DNA of 64,000 nucleotides, from contig NC_069086.1 of the NCBI RefSeq assembly GCF_947172395.1, positions 16,753,572 through 16,817,571 on the forward strand, given 5' to 3'. Below are positions 46,264 through 55,985 of this stretch, one piece after another (the stretch's first letter is position 1; every line of letters starts with the position of its first letter). The position numbers and the translations under genes were made by a program. A model generated the notes under the pieces. The model made no database searches, was not told where the DNA came from, and was given only the letters and a program-made list of their open reading frames with translations. Origin of the DNA: Bicyclus anynana. Taxonomy: Eukaryota; Arthropoda; Insecta; Lepidoptera; Nymphalidae.

Positions 46264-48950
46264 ATGACCATGTCGTATTTTAAAAACATAGCCAAAGTAT
46301 TTATGGGATGCTGTGTGAGCTCGTTTCTCATGGAAATAATGATGGAAAAAGCATCGAATACGGCAAACTTTGTAACATTTCTTCAATTCTTCTTCATATC
46401 CCTCCAAGGGGGTATAACTTTAAAATCTCGTATGGTAAGCTTTTCTAAAATAACTACTCACCTTTAAGCAAAGTATTTCACTTTTTAAGTAATTATGATA
46501 AGATCTTATCAAGCTTTTTTTTATAAAATTAGCAGCCAATAAAAATATATTTATTTATAATTTTATTTTTTCAGTTTACACCTCGAATACCACTTAAAGA
46601 ATATTTCATATTAATATCATTATTTTTTATAACGAGCGTGGCCAATAACTATGTGTATGCTTTGCATGTGCCCTCAACACTACACATGATCATAAGGTGA
46701 TTAATGATTCTAATAAGTTTACTTTAATAGGAAAATTAGTCAATACTAGAGACCTTCCTGGTCCAGTTGAGTAAGCTGGGCAAAGCAAATGCTGTTTTAT
46801 AAGAAAATTACTGCAGTCACCAAAGCAGCCACAGCAGAGCCATCAAGCTCTGCTGTGGCTGCTTTGGACGCTGTAGAGTGCCAAACGAGGAAACTCATAG
46901 GCAAAGACTCACCCATTCTGAAAAAATTTCTAACCTTTGGTCATCTTAAATATTGCTACTCTCTGTGTTTTACAGAATATATTTCATAGAGTGTGCACAG
47001 GAGCTACTTGAGCTTGTACTGCCGTCACCTATTTCTATTTACCATTACACTGCAAGACACCGGGTAGGTTTCCATCCCTACATCTTAGAACTCTCTCCTG
47101 AAGTCAGTATTTCCTTATTCTTGGCATCTTTAAGATGTGAGTGAATAGGCATCTTCAAGGCAAGCACATTTCACCTTAAGCCACATCTACACTTACCATC
47201 AGATGAGATCATGGTCAAACTTATTCCTTATAAAAAAAAAGTAGTGGACCAGGTCAAGCTTCACTTTGACTTACTTCTTCCGTTCCCCAACCACTTGTCC
47301 TGCCCTAAATGCTGTGGTTTAATTCTCTGATTGGTCAAATTAGGATTTACTGGCTCAGGCCTCATCTGGTCATAGGCAATAGCCAATATAAATATTTCTT
47401 GTTACTTTCAGATCTGCCTCGTCACCAGCCAGTATGCTAGTGAGCTGGTATGCAAAAAAACAGAGGCCAAGAACTACTGCACTCATAGGATCTGTTATAA
47501 TAAGCATTGGAGTAGCACTGGCAATGTATGGAGGTGCTACTGTGGTTGAACAGAGAAAGGGTAACTTCCTACAATGGTGTTTGGGTGTTACTATATTGCT
47601 GGCTATGCTCATTGTTGGAGCTTTGACTGGACTGCAGCAAGAGGTGCTTTTCAGAAAGTTTGGAAAACATCCAGTAGAGGTAATAATTTTCGTGTTTTCT
47701 CGATTGTTTTTAACCGACTTAAAAAAAAGGAGGTTTCTCAATTCAACCGTATATATTTTATCAAGTAAATATCAGGTCAAATAATCATCTTTTTTCAATG
47801 TAAAAGTGAATCAACTATCATAGTTACTTTCGTCGTCATCAACCCATATTCGGCTCACTGCTCCACCACGCTGGCCCAATGCGGATTGGCAGACTTCACA
47901 TACACAGAGAATTAAGATAATTCTCTGGTATGCAGGTTTCCTCACGATGTTTTCCTTCACCGATTGAGACACGTGATATTTAATTTCTTAAAATGCACAC
48001 AACTGAAAAGTTGGAGGTGCATGCCCCGGACTGGATTCGAACCCACACCCTCCGGAATCGTTGGCAGAAGTATATCCACTGGGTTATCACGGCTTCTTTT
48101 AGTTACTTTAGGGATACATAGTTAGGGATTAGATTGCCAAGCATTCGCATTATAGTAAATCATCTCAGTAGAGATAATTTACTTTTACAAATAACACAAT
48201 GCATCAAGCTGCTAATGAAAGTAATACATTGATTGATTAATGCTATTCTACTTGGATAGATTTGTATAATTACTATAATTTTGATTTTTGACCATATAAT
48301 TTGATTTGATCAAATGTCTGAAAATAAAAATGAGGCTTCTGAAGACACATCAAAATATTAAATAGGAGCATTGTAATTATTCTTAACTAGCGGACGCCCG
48401 CGACTTCGTCCGCCTTTAGACCTCCTCAATCCGGCCCGGATGTCTATTACCTACGAACTACCTCCCTACCAAATTTCAACTTTATACATCAAGCAATTTT
48501 CTAGACATTGTGATAAATGACCTTTCGCATTTATATTAAGATTAAACATTTCTTTTACAGATGCTCTTCTACACTCACATGGTACCATTACCACTATTCC
48601 TTGGCATATATCCCCAACTGAAGGGCATAGCAACTAGCCTACCTTCTACTCTTTGGTTAATCCTATCTATTAACATTATATCACAATTTTACTGTACACA
48701 TTCTGTCCATGAACTTGCTACAAGAGAAACCTCTACAACTGTTACATTTATATTAACTTTAAGAAAGTTTGTTTCACTTATGATATCAACCATAGTTTTT
48801 AAGAATAATCTGACTGTTTTACATGTTATTGGAACTGTGTTTGTGGTAGCTGGGACATATTTTTATTTTGACTTTTTTGCTGGTAGAAATCAGCAGCCTG
48901 TTAGTTATAAAGCTAGCAAGGCTCAAAGTAACCTTAAAAAAGGCAATTAG
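46264..48950 (+). CDS. SLC35B4: UDP-N-acetylglucosamine/UDP-xylose (nucleotide-sugar) transporter, SLC35B4 type
   Basis: A multi-pass membrane antiporter that carries nucleotide sugars (UDP-xylose, UDP-GlcNAc; in the fly relative Efr also GDP-fucose) from cytosol into the ER/Golgi lumen for glycosylation. Four coding exons join in phase: 46264-46434, 46575-46696, 47412-47679 and 48561-48950, all with GT donors and AG acceptors, giving 316 residues (human SLC35B4: 331). Family landmarks in order are GCC near residue 15, FVTFLQFFFISLQGG (about 37-50), NNYVYALHVPSTLHMI ending exon 2, GLQQEVLFRKFGKHP ending exon 3, MLFYTHMVPLPLF opening exon 4, and VTFILTLRKFVSL near the end; hydrophobic segments alternate with short loops throughout. 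The C-terminus is lysine-rich (SNLKKGN). Introns 2 and 3 carry repeats, including a SINE. It converges with Rbp1. Identity as SLC35B4 type is firm; exact substrate is inference. Confidence 0.92.
46820..46867. repeat. Perfect 21-bp hairpin in intron 2 of the SLC35B4-type gene
   Basis: The arms at 46820-46840 and 46847-46867 are exact inverse complements (arm core AAGCAGCCACAGCAGAGC) around a 6-base loop. The unit is GC-rich inside an AT-rich intron. Confidence 0.7.
47030..47235 (+). mobile_element. Degenerate non-LTR retrotransposon 3' fragment in intron 2
   Basis: The segment with GTGAATAGGCATCTTCAAGG, followed by a CACTTACCATCAGATGAGAT-like tail and a short A-run, resembles the better preserved fragment at 16280-16550 (its VNRHFLGK end). 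No intact frame remains. Confidence 0.45.
47707..47775 (+). repeat. End fragment of the CCGACTTCC foldback repeat family
   Basis: AACCGACTTAAAAAAAAGGA, then GGTTTCTCAATTCAACCGTA, matches element ends also found at 22140-22200, 29595-29660, 34185-34260, 35095-35150, 60970 and 62490-62526. It lies just after the exon 3 donor of the SLC35B4-type gene. Confidence 0.5.
47833..48097 (-). mobile_element. SINE family B copy in intron 3 of the SLC35B4-type gene
   Basis: A reverse-orientation tRNA-derived SINE. The plus strand reads CATCAACCCATATTCGGCTC at its tail side, and the box-B-like GGATTCGAACCCACACCCTC and ATCACGGCT head end it near 48097. A small deletion lies near the tail. Confidence 0.75.
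48388..48545 (+). mobile_element. Repeat fragment starting with the CGCGACTTCGTCCGC motif
   Basis: CTAGCGGACGCCCGCGACTT and the following bases match copies at 3587 and 40077, a dispersed lepidopteran non-autonomous family. It lies just before the last exon of the SLC35B4-type gene. Confidence 0.5.
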
Positions 48951-49482
48951 TACATAAGATTATACTTTAGTGTAAAAAAATTCAAGTATTTATTGGTGTT
49001 GGATAAAAAGTGAAAAAATTACATTGTTTATCTATTTTTAAGGTTCTTGGTGAAAATTAGATTCTTTTAGTACATCAATCTCCTATTCAAAAGTAGATGC
49101 ACAATTAGCGACCAAAAAACATCGTTTTTTGCAACACACAACACTTAATTCAAGTAGTCGCAATTGGAAATTCAACCATAAACTCGATCCTTAAGGTTGA
49201 ATTTGCCCTGAATTTGGGATTTTATTGAATATTGGACTATATTTAATGGCCTTTAGATATAATTTACTTTACCAATAAAACTGTCAATGCAAAATTGGCC
49301 AGTTTTTAAGTGAAATTTTCTACATGACTGCGTCCTTTTACGATAAGGGGTCAATATTTAAGTATTACTTTTAAATCAATATTTGGTCCTGTATATAGTC
49401 TAGATAATCTTTTGTTAAAATTTATGGTTGTGATGTTACCTGTTGTGGAATATGAACATGAGATCTGATATATTGGTTGTTA

Positions 49483-49488
49483 AATAAA
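49483..49488 (+). terminator. Poly(A) signal AATAAA of the SLC35B4-type gene
   Basis: The first canonical AATAAA in good context about 530 bases after the stop codon, followed by a T-rich stretch. It faces the 3' end of Rbp1. Confidence 0.55.
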
Positions 49489-49492
49489 ACAT

Positions 49493-49516
49493 TTTATTAC
49501 TTAAAATCTTTTTATT
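49493..49516 (-). terminator. Candidate poly(A) signals of Rbp1 (two AATAAA on the minus strand)
   Basis: TTTATT at 49493-49498 and 49511-49516 is AATAAA on the minus strand, 240-260 bases downstream of the Rbp1 stop codon. They lie within about 30 bases of the opposing gene's signal, so the two transcripts probably overlap at their 3' ends. Confidence 0.5.
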
Positions 49517-49752
49517 TAAATTTTAAATCCTCTTATAATAATTGTACAATGGGTACTAGTAATAATGTTAATTTTTAATTCATACAATAAAACCTATCAC
49601 AATTCATGACCTTTACAAGTACAATAATGATACAAGCTGCAAATATGTATCTAGAATTATGTTTGAAATTCTTAAGCACACACATACACAAGTCTTACAC
49701 TATTTTTACAGTATCTTTAAAATAGTCCAGTACTTTACCACTAACTACCATC

Positions 49753-52700
49753 TTAGTATCTGAAAAGAAAAACAAAAAAAAACATTATTATAACAATCCA
49801 TAGACATATTATTTACTTGTACATCAAAATTGTTAGAACAATAATCCTGAGATCTGAACAATCAAAAAAAAAAATATTTTCATACTATCAGTACTAATAA
49901 CTAATATCAACGAAACAAAGCCTATTTATTTTAAAATAAGTTTAGTAAGTGGATAAGGATAATGTAAGAAATTAAAATTGAAGGTAGAAAATGCATGTCA
50001 TTTTGCATTCCTTTTTTTAAAATCATGTTTTGTTTTTTTATAAAATGTTATTAAATCATTATTAATTATATCTAATTTGTTATAAGCTTATTAATCAAAT
50101 TTATTGTCATTAATTTGGGAATAAGATTATTAAAATTATTATTAGGTGTAAAATTACTAGTGATTTATTATGTAAAGATGTTTTGTTTTTCAAATTCAAA
50201 TTTGACTCACTTGGAGTAATACAAAGCATCGTTACAGAATAACCTCCAGTTTGGATTTATATTTTAGGCTATATTTTATCCCCTTATTGCTACTGGAATG
50301 AGTACTACGTGGGTGAAAAAGGGTGGCGTCTGCTAGTAATATAAATAGAAGATTTCATCATGTAAATTTTATTTCATACTACTTTAGCATTTTAGTCGAG
50401 TAGCATACTAAACTACTTGCTACTGCCCAAAAATCGTTTGCACTTTGTTTTGAATTAGTTTGTTTGTGTGTTTGTTTGGTATTCTGTGGACTTGAAGTTC
50501 CACTCATGGTCTAAATATTTTGTAACAAATTTCATAGTTATTTCTTCGCTCCAGTGAAGTGTCATTTTATGATTTTAGGAGCAACTAATGACTAATTCGT
50601 CAGCTTTAAACTTGTTTAGCCAGTGAACCAGTGAGCGTGGATGCGTGGTGGGAGGTGTTACTCGCCCGTTAAAATAGAGTAAAATGGATTGACTCGATTT
50701 AACTATTTACCTACCTACTTGATTAAATTTATGGTGTTCAGAAAAGCAGCAAAATTTTACGCTACTCGACTAAGGACATTATCTTAGTATAATAATAATA
50801 ATATATTATAAGTTAAGATAAATTACTCAATAGTCACGTAAGTAGGCTAGATAGTAATTTTATGTAGTACCAAATTGGTACTTTACAACAGAAGAAAAAG
50901 AAAAGAAACAACTAAACAGCTAAACTAGTACGAACAAGGCTTAAAAGGTATAAATTTTACACAACAGGTGCTACAAAAGAATCAAGTACGACTACCTGAT
51001 GTCAGTTGCCCGCCTCCGTTGCTTAGGGGAACAATTTCGTGACTGTCAATTAAAATTATATATAAAAAAAAACACCAAGTATTACCTGTTCCTACTGTTG
51101 GATCTGCTTCGGCCGAGGGACAACGAGCGTCTGACGGGACTTATATACCTGTTCTTGCTATCGGATCGGCTGCGACGGTCGCGCGAACGTGACCGGCGAA
51201 CGGAGGGCGAACGGCGGCGAACCGACGGCGAACGCCGTGGCGAAACTGATCGACCGCGCGAATAAGATCGCCGGCGGGGACTACGGCTTCGCGTTCTGTG
51301 GATTACAGTACTAATTGGTTTATGTGATTACAAGTCTCTTTTGAACGTCCATAAAATACGTCACTAAGTTTTACTTACGGCCGTTTTCAATAACCTATCT
51401 ATCCGCCATTTAGCTTACTAAAGGTAAGAAAATCTATCTTTCTGTTCTTATCTGCTTTTCAATAACCTACTGACAGATAGTTTGACGAGGTACAGATAGT
51501 TTTGACTGTTACTGATAATCGAGGATAGCTATCTATCCGTAATTTGGGTAGGTTATTGAAAACGGCCGATAATCGGTGGTCGATTGTAGTCTTACCAAAA
51601 AAACCTGTCAAATTATCTTTTTTTTTTTTAAAGATCGTAGTTTATGGACGCAAATTAAATTTTTTTGCCAATTTAAGTAATTATGTTTTTGGTTCCATAA
51701 TAAAGTCGAATTTCGAATCAACTATAATGAATTATATCCGTTAGTTGTTACTATACTGCATGAGATAGTGTAAAGGAGGTATATTATTTGATAACTACAT
51801 AAACTGATGCCCTACATCAATATCTCAGAATTTATGAACAGTACAAAATATCTATAATCATCATTTTAAAGTGAGTATAAAATTTTGTTTCATTACATCA
51901 ATTTGCTCCGAAACGCCTTTCTCACTATAACTATAATATTACATGTATAAAGTAAGGCAGTGCTAAGTAAAGGATTCAAATAGTACCGAGACTTGGTGAG
52001 CCTTGTTGGTCGCCGTTCGTTGTGAGGCTGCTGTGAGGCCGAAGGGGGTTTGTATACCGAGGCGGAGCAAGTTTCAATGTGATCTTCAAATGGTGACTTT
52101 AACCGGGAGTTTCGAGAGCGGATTGCGGTCGCCAAGAGTGGAGCGCCCGGTGTCTCGTTGACGACGCAAGTGTGCAGTCGCGAAGCTTCAGGAGTTTGCA
52201 ATGACATTCAGGACGTAGGTTCCTACTGTGGCACTCGATACGAACGGGTCCAGCTTGTCGGGGCTCAGGATTAGGTGATAGCTGTTAGGAGGATTGTGGG
52301 GACGCTGTTGGCGAAGGCTTCAGTTGCGCGTTGTAGATTGGTGAGTCGATCGCCAGGCGGGGTGTAGTTGCGAGCGGCGATCGCAGATGTCTTATCGGTA
52401 AAGAAGCCGCAGTGGTGAAGAGATGTGGTGAGGTCGGTGTGTTGGTGGTCGGTTGATAAAATGGACCTGCAAACGTTCCAACACCCACCACATTTAGTTC
52501 CTCCATTTTTATATGTTAAACTAACAAAACTACAAAGAAATTAATGTTATACTATAATAAAAAAATATAAGCAAATAATCCTAGGGCCAGCCAGGGAGGA
52601 CGTTAAATGTTATCAAAATGAAAAAAAATTGTAAATTATTTAAAATTTATACTACTATTTTATAAATATGGCAACAATAAAGGGCATAAATCAAACTTAC

Positions 52701-54552
52701 CTAACCAAAACTAAAAAGGGGAAAGCAGATAGTTTATGACAGAAATTCAATTCATCAGGGAAGTGACAGTATTAACATATTTTACATTTAGTTTACATTT
52801 AAAATCCTCACCCTGCAGTGCCCTTAAAGTGAATTCTGTAAATTGAATTAGGGTAGTTCAAATCTAAAATTTTGTTAAAAATGTAACGCCAATACTTTTC
52901 CATACCATGATTATCTATTTCATTAGTTATTGATATCATAATACAATTAATATAGTTATGAGTATATTAAGTATATGAATTCATAGCATAACTAAAGTGT
53001 TGGCATCCATAATTATTGCACAATATGATCTCAATGTTTGACAAATATGATGAAAAAATTCAAAACATACCTGCGGTCTCTTCTCGTTCTACCACTGGAC
53101 ATTTCTACACGAATCCTGGTCCCACAGCAACGTCTGAACAAAATATTACATTACTATGGTATACAGCGAGTTAAATAATGGTTACTATTACAGAAAAAAA
53201 ATTACTTTTGATTTTTAAGCCAGGCGAGGAGAGTCTCACCTTTGAGACACTCTATTGTAGCATGATTGATATAGCATGCTACAAACTTTAAGTCTGCTCT
53301 GATATTTTAACACTCTGGTCTGTGTAGCTATTATAATCATAACCCTACCGGGATATAATGCTTTCCTACACTGCAGAGCAGAATTTTCCAAATTTTTGGG
53401 AATAACTTGACTAAGACAAATAAGGCTCAACTATTTAAAAATAGGGTGAATTTGATTTAGAATATGTATCAAATTTTTATTAAAATACAATCTCTATGGA
53501 TATTTTCACCATCAGTTGTTGAATAAACATGATCTGAATCCAAATCAAAAGATAAATTAATAACTTAAGATTATAAAGTTTTTTTACCCACTTTTTTCAT
53601 TCAAAAAGTTCCTAAATCCTGACTTGGCAAAATCAAAATCTGGCATGGCTGCTGCACAGCCAGTGTTCAGAGCAGACCCAAAATTTGGCACATTCTACCA
53701 TCACAAGCTTTTGTTACAATTACACAGGGATTCCCTTTGCTTGCATTCAGTATACTTTACATAACTAAAGACTTTTGTATGCTTTGAAAAGTTTTATGAT
53801 AAATTATAATGTGCGTGTTCCCCACTCCAAGACAAGTGAAATTCAGAACAAAGATCACATTTCAGTCTCAGATTGGAGGTACTGTACTCTAGCACGCTTA
53901 TGACTCAAGCATTTCACATTGAAAATGAAATGGATCTAAGGAGCGTGCATGTTAATATTATAACAAGGTTAGTTTCATTTTTATACTTGTAGTAATTAAA
54001 TACCCACTTAGGATGTTCAAGCAAATTTATGTAATGTAAATTTTAAATGATAAAGGAAAAGTAATTTAGTTTTTATCATCCTGATAGTTGATATAAAGAA
54101 ATGATGCTTTAGAAATTTCAGTACAAAAATAGAAAAAACTCTACCACATATACATAATTTCATAAGTACGAATCATTTTGAATAGAAACAAAATACTTTT
54201 CGCCAGGCCAACTGTGCAGAGAAATCAAAATGGCGATGCAGAAGTAGGTACAGAGTGAGTTTCGAAAATAATCAATACATTCCAACCAATTTTTTACGAT
54301 TAACTATTGATTATGTTATGCGCAACTAGGTCGAGATACTTACGTGCCGTCTAAACCTCGGACGGCGTCTTCAGCGTCTCGTGGATCTTCAAATTCCACA
54401 AACGCAAATCCAGGAGGATTTCTCGCTACCCACACGTTCCTGATGGTACCATATTTAGAAAATACTTTTTCAATTTCATATTTTGAAGCATTTGTACCTA
54501 GGTTACCCACGTAAACCTTGCAAGAGAGGTCCCATTCACGATATCGAGACAT
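49753..54552 (-). CDS. Rbp1: SR-family splicing factor, Rbp1/SRSF3 type
   Basis: A nuclear RNA-binding protein that binds exonic enhancers and regulates splice-site choice; in Drosophila Rbp1 helps regulate doublesex splicing. Coding exons on the minus strand are 54552-54344, 53133-53071, 51295-51149 (or to 51086) and 49759-49753, all in phase with GT/AG borders. The start MSRYREWDL sits directly after a CAG acceptor, so the 5' UTR is spliced. An RRM fills residues 10-85, with RNP2 KVYVGNL and RNP1 PPGFAFVEFED; then DGTRCCGTRIRVEM, a hallmark of this subfamily; then an RS domain with SRSP, RRSPS and SRSRDRR repeats. The last exon adds only the end of an Arg codon, Tyr and stop. Lengths are 141 residues (near donor) or 162 (far donor), close to fly Rbp1. 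An internal Met-start five codons upstream is less likely. RRM identity is very secure. Confidence 0.93.
50205..50337 (+). mobile_element. Lep1-like Helitron 3' end
   Basis: ATTTTAGGCTATATTTTATC to GTGGCGTCTGCTAGT, inside the last Rbp1 intron. Confidence 0.6.
50338..51080. other. Rbp1 last intron, no further element defined
   Basis: AT-rich. The acceptor for the final exon lies at 49760-49762. Confidence 0.4.
51086..51148 (-). CDS. Rbp1: Alternative 63-base extension of Rbp1 exon 3 (distal donor)
   Basis: The near donor reads AACAG followed by GTATAT, and the distal donor AACAG followed by GTAATA, exactly 63 bases further. The added 21 codons stay open and continue RS composition (SPVRRSLSLGRSRSNSRNR). 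Both donors leave the same phase, so both join the last exon and end Asn-Arg-Tyr-stop. The ends of the two blocks resemble each other (GATAGCAAGAACAG and AACAGTAGGAACAG), which suggests a local duplication of the exon end. Reading through the distal donor would stop at once at TAA. Confidence 0.7.
51378..51568. mobile_element. MITE with CGGCCGTTTTCAATAACC terminal inverted repeats, in Rbp1 intron
   Basis: The left end CGGCCGTTTTCAATAACCTA and the right end GGTTATTGAAAACGGCCG are inverse complements. The interior repeats CAGATAG and TTCAATAACCTA. It is non-coding and sits about 80 bases upstream of Rbp1 exon 3. Confidence 0.8.
51893..52506 (-). other. GC-rich intronic block with two open frames, unassigned
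   Basis: Inside the Rbp1 intron, the minus strand is open over 73 codons (52506-52285) and 104 codons (52207-51893), and the base composition is clearly richer in G+C than the flanks. The predicted peptides are rich in Ser, Pro, Thr and Ala and match no family I recognise; neither continues the Rbp1 frame or RS domain. It could be an unspliced regulatory (poison) exon, a decayed mobile element or a retrocopy. I cannot decide. Confidence 0.3.
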
Positions 54553-54661
54553 CTGGAAGTTCAAAAAATTCCACGCGTTAATGCGACGCCATTTTTGATT
54601 GCGTCAAATATGTGATCTAACGTTTTTACGATTAGAAAAGCTTTTTGGGAAATAAGTTTAC
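54553..54661 (-). other. Rbp1: Short intron in the Rbp1 5' UTR
   Basis: On the minus strand CCCAAG is followed by GTAAAC at 54661, and an acceptor TTCCAG abuts the ATG. The upstream non-coding exon would run from about 54662 to about 54790. It is inferred from splice signals only. Confidence 0.45.
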
Positions 54662-55239
54662 CTTGGGCTTATAATAAATATCACTAAAAAGCTTTTCAAA
54701 CAATAAAATTATAACTATTTCACACTTTTTTTAAAAATCGCACTATCAAAATACAAAAACTACAACCTCAAAGCATAAGAGAATGAACCTGAATGAAATT
54801 TGAAATTGAAATTGTGATTGTGAAACTTGGATTGGATGAATGAAATGAACGAATGCTGCCCAAAGAATATGTACTCCTAGGAGATGTCAGCTATTCGAGA
54901 ACAGTGCTGCCAACTGCCAGAATATTATACTTAAGTTAATAATAGAGCTTGCTGAAATCCCAAAATCACAAAAATACGTATTCATAATTTTTCACTAAAA
55001 TAACAAAGAACAAATTCTGTTCAATAAACGACCGTGTTATTGTTACATTAAGGTTATTCTGTAATTATCATAAAATCATTGTACAACGTTTCGTGTCGTT
55101 GTAGAGGACATTGTATTAAACAATCAAGCTCATTACCGCAGTTTTTCCCGTTTCATATCATAGAGGCTCCCTAATTATTGTTTTAATGAAGTTCAAGATC
55201 ATAAAGATTCTAATATCACTTTTTAGACTGATGGCTCCG

Positions 55240-55530
55240 ATTGTCTGATTCAGTGCCGATCCGAAGAAAATTTTAAAATGGAGCGAGATCCAACTATGCA
55301 GATACCTTTAACAAATTATGAGTGTAAAGTAAGAATGGAACGCGAAGATCTCGACCATACTCTGGGGTGATCAATTGAAAATCACTCGGGCGCAGTACCG
55401 CCTACGGTTGACTAGGATAATCATTTAGGCGCTCTCTAGGATTTGGCGCCTGGAGCGACTGCTCCGTTCGCCGTATGGACGGGCCGGCCGTGGTCCGATT
55501 TATTTGTCTAGTGGCTAGCCTATAGGTATG
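55240..55530. repeat. Unclassified GC-rich repeat-like block between Rbp1 and sws
   Basis: The block at 55370-55510 contains GGCGCCTGG and GGGCCGGCCGTGG, unlike its AT-rich flanks. No convincing frame or terminal repeats were found. A small palindrome (AATAACTGAGATCAACTCAG) follows at 55577-55601. Confidence 0.3.
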
Positions 55531-55827
55531 CGGATTCCATGCAGATTCGGATCATAAGATGACAATAAGCCGTATGACAATAACTGAGATCAACTCAGTT
55601 ATCATGATGATTAGTGGAGGTTAAGCATAACATTTTAATGCGTTTAAGGAAGAAAGATATCATAGACAATAGAGCAAAAGAATTACAGTTAGTGGCTCCT
55701 TGGAGTATTATCAGTAATTTATTCTTTGGTATTATCTTAAATGACAGTAGTTTAGGCTCAAAAGAACTAGAACCCAGAGCCATAAAGCTCATTATTAAAA
55801 AAAAATGACAGTAGTTAAAAAAAAAAT

Positions 55828-55860
55828 TGTTAATGTCAATGTCAATTTGTCATTTTGCCT
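55828..55860 (+). promoter_or_regulatory. TGTCA-rich run upstream of sws
   Basis: GTTAATGTCAATGTCAATTT and a following GTCATTTTGCC lie about 130-155 bases before the sws start codon, matching the kind of array upstream of the SLC35B4-type gene. It is a candidate promoter element. Confidence 0.3.
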
Positions 55861-55985
55861 TTTGGCTTTTGCAGTTTGCACATTTTAATTTTTGTGGAAC
55901 AGCTGATTGGTGGTCGATCGAATTGAGCTTGGTGGTGAAAAAAATAAATTACCTTTATTTCCATGAAAAGTGAATTAAAAGGAAA

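Noticed and set aside
47370..47741. 123-codon minus-strand frame
   Set aside because: It is antisense to exon 3 of the SLC35B4-type gene, whose plus-strand reading matches the family.
50999..51265. 88-codon plus-strand frame rich in Arg and Glu
   Set aside because: It is the antisense reading of the Rbp1 RS exon.
55614..55808. 64-codon plus-strand frame upstream of sws
   Set aside because: It is lysine-rich AT-driven sequence with no splice link to sws, and it lies before its promoter-like region.
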